Positions 37,375 through 48,350 of a stretch of 64,000 nt of DNA are shown one piece after another. The notes under the pieces were generated by a model. That model made no database searches, was not told the origin of the DNA, and saw only the letters and a list, made by a program, of their open reading frames with translations. The first letter of the stretch is position 1, and each line of letters begins with the position of its first letter. The position numbers and the translations under genes were made by a program. The stretch is from Sequoia sempervirens (Eukaryota; Streptophyta; Pinopsida; Cupressales; Cupressaceae). The stretch lies in contig VDFB02000001.1 in NCBI GenBank assembly GCA_007258455.2, positions 16,498,322 to 16,562,321 of the forward strand. Direction: 5' to 3'.

Positions 37375-38124
37375 CTCCCTCCCTCATCCCCCCTCTCTAT
37401 ATCTCCTCTATATACTCCTCTTTATCTCTCTCTCTCTCCATCTCTACCTCTCCCTCCATTCCTTCTCTCTCTCTCTCCCTCCCCCTCTCCCTCTCTCTCA
37501 ATCTCCCAACCTTCCTCCTTCCCTTTGTGTTTCTCTCTCACACACTATCTCCTTTCCTCTCTACTCTCTATCTCACCAGTCTCTCTCTCCATCTCTCTCT
37601 CCCTCTCCCTCTCCCTCCTTCTCTCCCTCTCTCCACTTCTCTATCTCTCATTCCCTATATATTTCTCTATCTCTCTACATCCCTCCCTCTTCTTCCCTCC
37701 TTACCTCTCTCCCTCTCTCTTAATCTCCCCACCTTCCTTCTCTCTCTCTCTCTCTCCTTCCCTCTATACTTCTCTCTATCTCACCACTATCTCTCACTCT
37801 CTCTGTCCCACCCACCTTCCCTCTCTACTTCTCTCAATCAAACCTATCCCTCTTTGTTTCAGTATGTCTCCCTCCTTCCCTCCTCTCTCTTAATTTCTCC
37901 ACCTTCCTTCTCCCCCTTTCTCCCTCTCTTATTCTCTCTATCTCACTTCCCTCTCTCCTCTCTCTTTATATTGCCTCTCTCCCTCTCTATCACCTCGCTT
38001 CCCCTCCCTACCTCTCCCTTTCTCTCTCTCTCTCTCTCTCTATCTCTCTACTTATTCCTCCCTCCCTCTTCTATATCTCTCTTTACCTATAGTATATATA
38101 TACTTCTCTCTATCTCTACATCTT
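37155..38124. repeat. CT-rich satellite tract, left half
   Basis: Almost pure pyrimidine sequence of CTCT, CCCT and TATCTC words. It is not a simple dinucleotide: longer words recur, such as CAATCTCCCAACCTTCCTCC (37,500), AATCTCCCCACCTTCCTT (37,722) and AATTTCTCCACCTTCCTT (37,892), about 170-220 bp apart. The same words continue at 61,188, 61,372 and 61,472 on the far side of the 23-kb insertion. Long open frames (329 and 122 codons) are artefacts of the repeat. Confidence 0.9.
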
Positions 38125-38129
38125 TGTCC
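38125..38129. repeat. Target site duplication, left (TGTCC)
   Basis: TGTCC directly before the TG end of the left LTR, matching TGTCC at 61,138-61,142 directly after the CA end of the right LTR. Five bases is the usual gypsy integrase duplication. Confidence 0.85.
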
Positions 38130-39229
38130 TGTTGATGGTGTTTTTATGCACTTCTCAACACAGGTAGTGCGTAGGTGCACTACCTCTCTTGAAAGACAAT
38201 ATCCCACAATCGAATTGCAGAACACTATCCCAAGGTCTCTCGGATGTCAGGTCATGACAATGCTTAGATACCTCAGTAGTTTGATGTGATTTGCTAGAAG
38301 ATCACAAGGCGGTCTTACAGAAAATACAAAGTATGGACACAAAGCATGAAGTTGGATCTTGGAATGTAGTTCTTAGGATAAAAGCTATTATGAGTTGGCT
38401 GTAGGTTCAAACAAAAATCTTGAACTCCATTTAGTTGTTGGATTTGGCTTTACAATGTGCAATGAACCTTAGCATAGGTCAGTTACTAAAAAAAAAAAAA
38501 AGGGCGAAGGAGAGGAAAAGTTTCTAAGTCTGAAACTTGCTATGAATAGTGACAATGGAGTTCCTGCAATGGACAATTCCTTAAAACAATATCCCACTTA
38601 ACCAGGGATTTCACAGTATCATGGAAATTGTGCTATCTTCTAAGGGCTGCAGATATTTCATCCTTCATCCACCACATACATGCATGAATCAAAGATAAAT
38701 GTTTGGGGCAGCTTCAAATCAAGTCCAGGCTAACTTTGCACGGCTATCTACCTTCAGCAAACAACAAAAAGTATGGACTGAGGGATCATCAAAAAGGCAG
38801 GAACTTTCACAATCACCCAACAACATTCCTAAGATTTATCTAAAGAAAGCAAACAACTAACTAAATAGCAAAAAGATCTAAGCTAAACATTTGATATTAG
38901 AGAATGAATCAAATAACATGAGAGAAACCAAGAAAATACACCAAGTCAATGTCTTTTCTTATAAATTTCAGTAGCATGTCTTTACAACAACTCATCTCTC
39001 ACTTTTGTAAATGAGAGGAGTGCCCTATTTATAGTTTTCCAAAAGATGAATGAATGGCCAAGATTTATTACAATTGTGTGGCAAAGATTCATTACAAAAT
39101 AGGGTTCCACCTACCCCCAAATAGATTTCAATTTAAAATTAAATTTCTATCTCTTCCCTATTTTGTCCTCTTGTGGATGACACTATAGCTCTTTCATCCT
39201 GTAGCTGATTGCTATTTTCTTTGCTGTAG

Positions 39230-42200
39230 CTACTCTTCAGGAAGGTCTTCTTCTTTGGCTGGGTTGCCCTCTTGCTCCTCAGAAGCTGCATGCTCTATGT
39301 ACTTGAGGATGATGGCCTGGAGCTTGTCGATTTCAAGGATTTCACATCATAATGCCTGGTAGCTCCACTCCTTGGCGTTCTCTTCCAGCCTTTCCCAATC
39401 TTCATCATACTTTGAGCCTTGGTCTTTGAATAGTTTTGATCAGTCGAAGGTGCAGGAAGTAAAACTCAGGAACTCTGTTGTGACTTCTCTGACTGCCCTG
39501 GCCTTCATCTTCTCCTAGAAGTATGGCTTGATGTTTTCTGTATCTATTTGCATGGTGGGCATATCATAGCCCGTCATTATCATGAGATACTCGGCGCATT
39601 CCGCCCGGATTTCTTTGATCCACTCAATATCTAGATCCACCCTGCTCAGGATCTGCTCTAACCTCTCCTTTCGGTTATCAAGGTCTCTGCACCACACATC
39701 CACTAGCCAATGATCTTTCTTTTTCAGCTCTAGCTTCTCCTCCCACGTGTTCTCAAGCATCTGAAGGATGGCTTCAATTCTTGGGAGGGTGGAGTCGTAG
39801 GTGGCGGGGAAATTGGTCCAGAGCCTCTTCGTGCTCTCCAGGGACTGCATCAAGTCTAAGAACTTGTTGGCTGTCCGCACAGCCCTGCTGATTCCCATGT
39901 TTCCGATGAATGTGACTTATCGGAACCAATCCTCAGTGGTTTTCTCCAAGTTCTTCCTTCTCTCCAGTTTATCTATCTGTTCTTTAGAAAGCAATTATGG
40001 TGTGGTTGTGGAGGTGGTGGGCAGGTCGTCCACTGAGGACCATTGCTGTATGTAGTCTGTTAGGGCAGCAACCTGCGCTCTAAGTTCGTCCTTGGAGACC
40101 TTGTCCTGCTTTATCAGGTGCACCACCATGGCCACCGACTCCTCTAGGTGTTCAACCTTTTGCTCTCTAGTTGCTGTCCCCAAGTCAATGGTGGAGATGC
40201 TACAGCTCACCCCTGCCTGGCCAACAGTTGGTGTTGCAATTTATGCCGCTCAAGAACTGGAAGCATCCATGGTTATCTTAGACCGGACCTTGGGCTTCTT
40301 CTCCTTCTTGGTTGTGGTCTGGGATCGAGCCAAGATGGCCTCCAATCTCACCCTTGGGTCCTTCAGCATAGGGGTCATCTTCTCAAGTTGTTTCTCCAAC
40401 CAATTAGGCACGGCGAACTTATCCTTGGGTGAATCACGACTGCCCTCATTCTTCTCAATTAAAGGAAAAACCTCTGCCTCTTTCTCCTTTTGGGGTTCTC
40501 CTTTCTTTTGGGCAGCATCCTCTTCTTTGTCAAAGTCGTGAACGAATATAAGGCGCTTGACAGGCAGCCCGACTGATGGTTGCCGGATGGGACTTTCTTC
40601 TTTCGCTGCCTCTTCTTCCTTCTTCTCTTGAATGGCCTCGGCCTCAGGGCTCTTGGTAACATAGGTTTCAGCCTCCGTCAAATCTTTTATTGGCTACTCT
40701 TCTGGCGGCTGCCCTTCTTTATCGTGTGGTGACTCTTTTGTCCCCTCCCCAACATCCTTTAATTTCTGCGCCAACTCCTCCTCAAGGTCCTCATCGAACG
40801 TCTTGATTATTTCCTTAGCATCTGAGCCACCCTCCTCATCCCCACTCTCGGAAGAGACTGTCTCTTCTTCCTCATAGACCACCCTGTCAATAGTTTGGTG
40901 CTTGTACTCGGGGTGCTCATGATATTCGTCAGCCTCCTCCTTGACAGACTTCGAGGCTTCCCATTCTTGCTCCTCCAACTCCTCCGAAATTTGCATTATG
41001 GCTTCCATAGCTGTCGGCCCAGTCAGCGGTTGTGAAGGCTGAGCAGTTGCGAGGGCTTGGGCGAGGGCCGCTTGGAGAGCTAGATTCATTAGGATTTGCG
41101 AGAGCTCAGGGGGAAGGTTTTGCATGTGCCTTGTAAGAGCCTCGGGCATAGTGGTAAGGGGAGCAGGTGACGTTATTGTTGCCAGAGGGAGTGAGGTTAT
41201 TGGTGTCTAGGTCATCGACCTCCTGTTCATCCCAGTCAATTGATGGTATTGGCAGGTTGGCGACTACAGGGTACATTAGGTGCATAATGGTGGATTCATC
41301 CTCCTCCACCTGGTCTGGTACCGGGAACGGTTGCACCCTTCTTAGGAATAGTACCGTCAAGCGCATGTAGTGCTTGGCGAGCACCTCTTTGTCATTTTTG
41401 AAATCGGCCCATAAATTTTCAATGTGGTATTGGTGGGCATACGTTGGTCCCAGCGCTTTCCTTACATGGCCATGCAGATCCATCCATGGGCGAGCAGTGT
41501 ACCAGTCAAAATGGTAATCCTTGAGCTCCTTCTCAAAGTTGTTGGCACACTAGGAAGTCTGTAGTCGGTATAGGCCTTGGCCAAGGGTCATGGGATAGGG
41601 GATCCCTACTACGTGCTTGTTGCCGAAGATTGCCTGGATGTGCTGGAGTTGCCGAGAGAGCTCCAATAGGATGATCCTGTCATTTGGGTACCGAGGTAAT
41701 CTGTTTGGCTTTTCCGTGAAACCCTGGGCCCGAATGTAGGTAAACTTGGAGAACTGGATAAACAGAAAAACATACTCCTTTAGGAGTGCCTTGGCACTGT
41801 GGGAGACCCTCCTCTTGAAGTCCCCGGTGATCAATCTGATGATGTGGCCGGTGAAGGCATCATTAACCTAGTAGTACTCCCTCTTGAAGTTGCGGTATTG
41901 GAGCTGCGGGTACCTGTCATAGGCTTTAAGCCCTCGCTTCTGCCCCTGTTCGGGTGCTACAAATAGCCCGCTATATTGCCTTCGATCTGCCAGGGAGTAG
42001 ACGAGGTAGGATGTCATGTAAAATTTGGATGTCTTCTTTATAATGATGAACTGCTCATGGAAGCAGTCACGAATGATGCCTCCCCAGTAGAAAAAGACCT
42101 TGGTCGTGGCATCCTCATTTCCCCGTAGGATCTGCTCAATGTAGTATGTTATCCATTCCTGGAAGAAGGTGGCCGTTGGAAGACCCCTGACCCTGCTTAA

Positions 42201-42806
42201 CAAGGTTACCAAGTCATGGTAATCCTCATAGAAATCGCTACAGAAGAGTTCCTAGGGAACCTTCGCAGTGCTACCCCATTTTTCCTTAAGCCAATAGAGG
42301 TTGATTGACTTCTTGCATCCTCCCGGATTGGCATCCCACGCCGCTTGGCATTCTTCTAGTGTGGGAACCTCCATCTGTTGGAACGTGGGAATGTAGAATG
42401 TCTTGGTGATCCCCTCTGGCAACATGTCTGCAAGGATGTTCCCTTCCTTGTCCACAATTGTTCTGGTGTCTGGCTGATAGGCTTTTCGGCAAGCCATCAC
42501 TAATTCGGGCGCCACGAGTGAAGGAGGGAAATCGGCGGCCTTAGCCAATCCACTCTGCTGTATTAATCTGGCGTTCTTTGTTGTCGGGTTGACCCTAACC
42601 CTTTGAGTGAATTCATCAATATTCACTTGGCCAATATTAGTATCTGAGATCTCCTTCCAGTCGGTTTTGACCTTTGAGTGGAGTGGCTCATCCTAGAATT
42701 GATATTTCATCTGATCCTTGTCTTCTTTTCCCCGAGGGGTCCTTCCTGACTTCTTGCCCTTATCTTTCTCGACGGAGGTCCCTGAAGTTCCTGCTCCAGA
42801 TTCCAT
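39230..42806 (-). pseudogene. LTR-encoded long ORF, left copy (internally deleted)
   Basis: Read on the minus strand from ATG (42,806; MESGAGTSGTSVEKDKGKKS) to a TAG at 39,230-39,232. The N-terminal and central parts are in one frame down to 41,106. A 482-base deletion then joins them to the C-terminal part in another frame (41,149 downward). The best-kept stretches are FFYWGGIIRDCFHEQFIIIK and RAQGFTEKPNRLPRYPNDRI (globular part), an acidic Glu-rich region (EEEETVSSESGDEEGG, near 40,860) and a C-terminal charged, probably coiled-coil part (ERLEQILSRVDLDIEWIKEI, near 39,640). About ten stops interrupt it. I do not recognise the family. It is read in the same direction as gag-pol. Confidence 0.75.
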
Positions 42807-44438
42807 ATATTCTGCAGGCAAGGGCAGTGTTAGTGTAATAAAATATCAAAAGCATTCACGTTAGTCCATATCTTGAAAATAACATCCAAATAATCAATCA
42901 AGTATATCATAAATCTTATCTCTAAATGATATTGATCCTCGTTTCAGGGCATTTGGACAATTCGGGCCTGGAGGGCCGGACTTCCCTGGCAGGAATGCTG
43001 TCTGGAAGGGAAAACGTAGCCGAAAGCTCCTTGAGACCCTTTTCGGCCAAATTTTGATATTTTAGGAGGCCCATGATGGAGAAGAGCACAATTTGGGACA
43101 TGGGTCGAAGTCGGATTCTGATTTTAGGATCATTTGGATGGATCAAAGGGGCACCAGAGGTTTCAAGCTAGGAAGCTGTCAGGAGACAGCCGTTGGTGAC
43201 GGCAGACAGCGGGCGGAAGTCCGAAGCTCGGGATCTAGAGGGCTAAAAGGCGGCCGGTCATAAAATCAACTTTTCGAAGGTCCGGGCCAGCGACACTGGG
43301 AAGGCGGGCTGACTTCACCGTTTGGAACGACAATCCTCACATGGAAGTCTGAGAATTGGAGCCCGAAGGGCGGAGTTTTGGGAGGGGTATTCCGTTAGCA
43401 GTAGTAATCGAGCGGCGGACTTCCGATAACGGAATCCCAGACACCGGGATCCGGAGAGCAGACGACCGATGGGGATTTGGCGTTAGTCTACGGCGGATGG
43501 TGCTTCGGAGCCCGGAGAGCTAAAAGGTGGGTCAAAATTTCCAACGACGGTAGAGCGGCGAACTTTCGCTAGCGGAAGTCTGGGATCCGGGGCCCGGGGA
43601 CAGGAATGTCGCCGCCACAAAATAACAAGCCAACAGCGGAGCGGAAGGCAGGGCCCGAAGCCCGGAAGGTATCAGAATGTTCGTCGACAGTCCCCATCAT
43701 GGGGAATGGCGAAAAAAAAGGTACGAAGTCGTGGCATCTGGTGCCCGAAGGTGTCAAAGAAGTAGCAAATTTACATCGCCAATGATTAACAGCAAGATCC
43801 AGGGCAGAACCCAGGGGTCGGGAAGCCGGAGAATGAATTATGTTGATGACAGCAAATTACCCACAGAACCCCGAAGATGGAGCTTCGGGGACCGGGGTCC
43901 GAGCGGATAACAGGAGGAATGTTTAGGTTTGCAATTCAAGCTTAGCAAAATGCGAAAGGAACTCCGAGATAGGAAACCCGACGAGCAGGGCCCAGAGGGG
44001 GGGATTGCCATCAGGAGGTTTTGGAGTTTGGATTTCAACGGTGAAGGCGGGTTTCAGGCCCGGGAAGGACTTTTTCCCTGTGCGAAGAATAGCCGCGGCA
44101 GGTAGAAGTCCTGAATCGGTAAGGAGGGCAATGTTAAGGGTTTTGCCAATTTTCCAAGACATGGGTTTGGTGCGCTAGTTGGTATTCTATCGTACTATAC
44201 CCCCTCATCAATTTGTTCATTTATTTTAATCATTGAAAATCATGAAAAAGATGAACGGGAGGGCAACCGATTGCCTACCTCGAACAGGTGGAGCAGGAAG
44301 ATGTGGGATCTACCGGGAGTCGACGGAGTGATGTTGACGGCGAAAGTGCGACGCTGGTCGAAGGCTGTGGGCTCCAGATGATAAGTTGCGCAACTTGCTC
44401 TAATTCCTGCTTGTGAAAAAGACTTCGGCAGATTGGGC

Positions 44439-44445
44439 ATTTATA
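44439..44445 (-). promoter_or_regulatory. TATA box of the left LTR
   Basis: Minus strand GGGGTATAAATGCCC, conserved at the matching place in the right LTR (60,229-60,235). It would place transcription start roughly 30 bases downstream, near 44,410. Confidence 0.6.
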
Positions 44446-45351
44446 CCCCAACCGCCATTAACACCCGCAATAAATGCCCATACGGCCACGAGAAAGTTGG
44501 TGAGATTTGAATTTAGGTCGGCGGCGGCGGTGGCGACGACCTCGGGGTCCGACGGCTGGGAAGACATGAGGTGGCGGCCGCTAGAAGATTTTCACGTTGA
44601 TAGGGAAACGGCAGCAGCGAGAGGTTCGGGGCCCGGAGTTCGGGGAGCCAGCCGGATTCCGCCGCCTAAAGATTTTCGTTTTGGTGGCGATGGCGAGGAG
44701 ATTCCCGGGGCCTAGAGGTCGGGAAGCCGGAAGGGATCCACCATCCTGGACGGCGAAACCGTCATGGAATTCTGGGAATGGAACTCCGGATGGTCAAGCA
44801 CGGAAATGTCACATGGCAGTCAGTGGGCGAGACAAGACCGCGGACGGCGAAGACGACGGCGGGACCTTGGGGGTGGGTCGCCGCAAGAGGTTCGTTGTCG
44901 GGGACAGCAAAACCAAGACGGAAGTCCGGAAGCAGACTTCCAAATTCTGGGACCCGGAGGGGCAGGTGCCGCCCCGAAGATTTTGCAACGGGTTTCAGAC
45001 GGCGGGCGGCAGGGCAGACCCCGAGGTCCGGAAAGATGCTCGGCGAATGCCGCGAATGGCGACATTTCCAGAGGGGAAACCCGAAAGGGGAACCCCGGAG
45101 ACCTGGGCCCGAAAGGGCCCGGTGCCGTTTCAGGGCCAAAATGCCAGAGGGATTCCTCGAGACCCCGGAAGGCAACAAAACCAAAAGCAGAGACACGATC
45201 GATTTATGATGGAACTTTGGAGCAACATCGACCATGCGGAACATCAAAAATAGAGGGGCATGCCAAACGAAGCGGCCCCAAAAGAACCCAACGAAGTGAA
45301 AGAAAAGAGGGGCCCCGTTCTAAACGGGGCGTGTGTGCTAAGGGCACAACA

Positions 45352-46274
45352 AATGACGACTCCGTTGGAGAACGCTCTGGAGCATTATAGGGATAAATAT
45401 TCATTCAGGACCCAGAATCTCTGGTTTTGCAGACTAGGAGTGGCTTCCAAAGGTGAATCTGGGAGGACGAGATCCTTAATCAGATCAGCTTATCGGGCAT
45501 CTCAAAAGTGTGTGTGTAATGAGTTCATTCCATTCTTTGGGATAGTGACCAGGGTTACCAATTCAACTGAGTGAGCTACATAAATCGCCTAACACCAAAA
45601 GTAACCTAGACATTGCCCTGCTGCCAGTTAGGCATCCATAGCCCCGATGGAGTTGTCGCTACAATCTCATGGATATTGCTCTACTGCCGGCCGGACGTCC
45701 ATAGCCCCGGTAGAGTTACCCGAACACCCATACGATCATTTATTGCCCTTTTTTCAAAGTTTCTTTTTTTCTTTTTTTGCTTTGATATTTCATTTTTCTT
45801 TTACCATTTAGTTCGACCGGGTAAGTATTGAAGCCTACAATGGGTTTGAGACTGCAGTGGTCATTGGAGTAGACTTAAGATTTTTCACTCACTAGGGTGT
45901 CATAACAACCATAGTACGGTCCTTCAGAAATTATTATCATGTAATTTGTGTAGGATTCAAGATGTGGGTAAGAAGATCCAGCTAAGGGTCAAGTTATGAG
46001 CAGAGTTCAAACAAGGAAATCATTTGCAGACAGCTCACAAAGACCAATAGTCTGGAGTGAATGTTTAGCTGAAGAACACAAAGAACGGACGGTAAAGTGA
46101 ACCGCTTGTTAGGCGAGCACGACCACTACAAAGGAGCGGGAAACATCTTCCGAAACAAAACTGTCAGGAGGGAGAAAGAATAAAATGACGCAAACAGAAT
46201 GCAGACAAACAAGAAAGCAACTACTCTAACCTATGCGCAAGTATTTACAACGAAGAGCTCGAAGGAGCTCAAGC
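45352..46274. other. Region between pol and the 3' LTR of the 23-kb element
   Basis: No ORF with a recognisable domain. A segment of about 45-50 bp is present twice in diverged form at 45,613-45,720 (ATTGCYCTRCTGCC, later CCATAGCCCCG). No purine tract touches the LTR border: the minus strand reads CCAACGGAGTCGTCATT just before TGTTGTG. A long purine-rich run on the minus strand lies about 400 bases away (about 45,748-45,830). Confidence 0.6.
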
Positions 46275-47330
46275 CTAGAAGTAATGCTTCAGGTGTTGCC
46301 TGTTGATTGGCAACGGGACATTCTCACCAGTTAAGGTCTTTAGGCAGAAGGCATTATCTCCCAAAATCTCAGCTATTTGAAAAGGGCCAAGCCAAAGCTT
46401 GTTGAATTTGTTGTGTCCCCCTTTCTTCTCATGGGCCTTGTCCCAATATAGGACCAGATCTGTAATTCTAAAGGCCTTGATTTTGGCTCGGCAGTCGAAC
46501 CATCTCTTCACTACGCCCTGATGTTTGGCAAAATTTTCTATTGTGCTGTTTCAAACTTCCTCTAAATGTAAGAGCTCAGCTAGCCGAGCTTCCCTACGAT
46601 CTCCTCCCTCATAAAAATCATTGATGAACTGAAGAGTAGGAATATTCAGATGGATGGGGAATATAGGCTCTAGGCCATAAACAAGGTGGAACAGAGAATC
46701 GCCAAGGGCCGCCTTGTGGCGAGTGCGATCAACCCAAAGGGTGAAACGGAGCTGGGTATGCCAGTCCTTGGGATTCCTATCTAGCAGCTTTTTGATCACA
46801 GTAATCAGATTTTTATTTATGGACTCAGTAAGGCCATTGCCCTGAGAGTAGTAATTGGATGAGAATTTAAGGGCAATCCCATAGTCAAACGCCCAACTAG
46901 CAAACTTTAATGAAGTAAATGCAGGTCCATTATCACATACCAAAGTATACAGACAACCAAAGTGATTTAAAATGAAACTTTCTAGGAAATTAGTAACTAC
47001 TTCAGTTGTGCATTGTTTACATACTATTGCCTCCGTCCATCTAGTACAATAATCAATAGCGGTAAGAATGTACTTGTGTCCCGCAGATGATGGAGGGCTT
47101 ACCGGACCGATGAAGTCGAGACCTCATTGCGCAAAAGGCCTTACCTCCAGCACAGGCTGCAGTGGGACAGCAACATTCCTCTCCCTGGTGGTAGCGGTCT
47201 GGCATGTGTGACATGAACGAACATGGCAATGGGCATCCTTGAAGATGGTTGGCCAATAATACCCTGCTCTTAATATCTGATATGCTGTAGAAGAACCAGA
47301 ACCGTGGTCCGTGCCAAATTTATTGTGAAA
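46275..47330 (-). pseudogene. Integrase of the 23-kb element
   Basis: The zinc-finger part (about 47,330-47,190) reads EFHNKFGTDHGSG, ILRAGYYWPTIFKDAHCHV and RSCHTC, giving the HHCC pattern. The core carries GLDFIGPVSPPSSAGHKYIL and AIDYCTRWTEA (about 47,120-47,020), VCDNGPAF (about 46,935) and GNGLTESINKNL (about 46,830), so the D, D and E of the DDE triad can all be read. The C-terminal part runs 46,511-46,275 (WLGPFQIAEILGDNAFCLKT) and ends LKHYF-stop. One or more stops and a frame change separate the blocks (47,130-46,943 and 46,551-46,511), so the protein is not continuous. Confidence 0.85.
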
Positions 47331-48263
47331 CTCCTTCAAGACGTGTTCCGCTTTTTCCTTACAAAGGCATCTCAGATAAATGCTTTCATAATTCTTCTTG
47401 TAGAGAATGGAACCCTGTAGCATGTAGCCATTACTTTTCAATCTCAGGGCCCGCTTTTGGACTCCTTGCAGGTGTGGGGGGCACTTATGGTTCAGCAAAT
47501 AGTAGATGACATCTTGGTACCATTCTCCCAGGGAGACATCTTCAAGCTGGTACTGCTGCACCGTGAGTTCAGGTCCAACTTCTGCTACTGTTTCAGCAAT
47601 TGTGTGGGTGAGTGCCTGCCCTCGTACTAGTTTCATCGGTTGGATCTCCATATCATACTCTTGGAGTAGGGTGACCCATTTAGCTCTTCGTTCACCCAAT
47701 TCATTTTGCATGAGTAGTGTCTTAACTGCTGGGTCGGGGACAATGGCGAACACCTTGTTGCGTAGAATGTAGTGTCTAAATTTCTTCACCCCTCTGACGA
47801 GAGCGTACACCTGCTTTTCAATGTTGTGGTAATGCAATTCAGCATCTTTGAGGGGAGCACTTATGAAGGTGATTGGATGCTTATTTCCTTCGTCGTCCTT
47901 TTAGGTCAACATGCTAGCACAGGAATATTCTGAAGCAAATGAATAGATGTAGAATGGCTTTAGATAATCTGGGCTAACTAACATAGGTGCCTCAGCGATA
48001 GCCCATTTAATTTCTTCAAAGGATTGTTTGGTGTCAAGTGTCTGTTCAACTTTGGCATCCTGTTTGAGCATGGCATTGAGAGGTTTGACGATCTCTGCGA
48101 AAGCTGTGATGAATTTCTGGACAAAGTTGATCTTTCTGAAGAAGGATTTTAATTCCTTCTTGCTGTCGGAGGGCTGAATTTTGAGTAAGGACTCAATGCG
48201 CTCTGGATCAATGGAGATTCTCTGTTCTAAGATGATATGCCTGAGCAATCTACCTTCAGTCAC
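47331..48263 (-). pseudogene. RT thumb/connection and RNase H of the 23-kb element
   Basis: Continues the RT frame after two stops. RISIDPERIESLLKIQPSDS and RKINFVQKFITAFAEIVKPL (48,200-48,080) are the usual segment after the RT palm. ITFISAPLKDAELHYHNIEK and KKFRHYILRNKVFAIVPDPA (47,860-47,730) are the classical gypsy RNase H. ERRAKWVTLLQEYDMEIQPM follows, leading into the linker before the integrase zinc finger. The conventional RNase H is therefore present in addition to the archaeal-type one further upstream. Confidence 0.85.
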
Positions 48264-48350
48264 TCTGAAAATGCACTTCTTAGGGTTGAGGGAAACCCCG
48301 AACTCTCTGCATCTCTAAAAGACCTTGCATAAGTCAGAGACATAATCGCC

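Larger units (their letters stand above)
38130..45351 (-). repeat. Left LTR (3' LTR), 7,222 bp
   Basis: Aligns with 53,426-61,137 along its whole length, with a few mismatches per hundred bases, mostly transitions. It lacks about 482 bases present at roughly 56,495-56,977 of the right LTR; the join at 41,200 lies at a shared TGGTG, suggesting a deletion between short direct repeats. Confidence 0.9.

Noticed and set aside
37146..38135. 329-codon and 122-codon frames in CT-rich DNA
   Set aside because: They consist of Ser, Leu, Pro and Phe from the pyrimidine repeat, with no start context or domain; the tract is a satellite.
40092..40541. Plus-strand frames opposite the LTR ORF and opposite pol (for example 48,640-48,897, 51,615-51,896 and 52,567-52,806)
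   Set aside because: Shadows of the minus-strand coding sequence, which shows recognisable domains or conserved phase.
44413..45574. Several frames of 100-218 codons on both strands of the GC-rich LTR end (also 58,753-61,449)
   Set aside because: GC-rich sequence has few stops in any frame; overlapping frames on both strands, no domain, not preserved in phase between the two LTRs.
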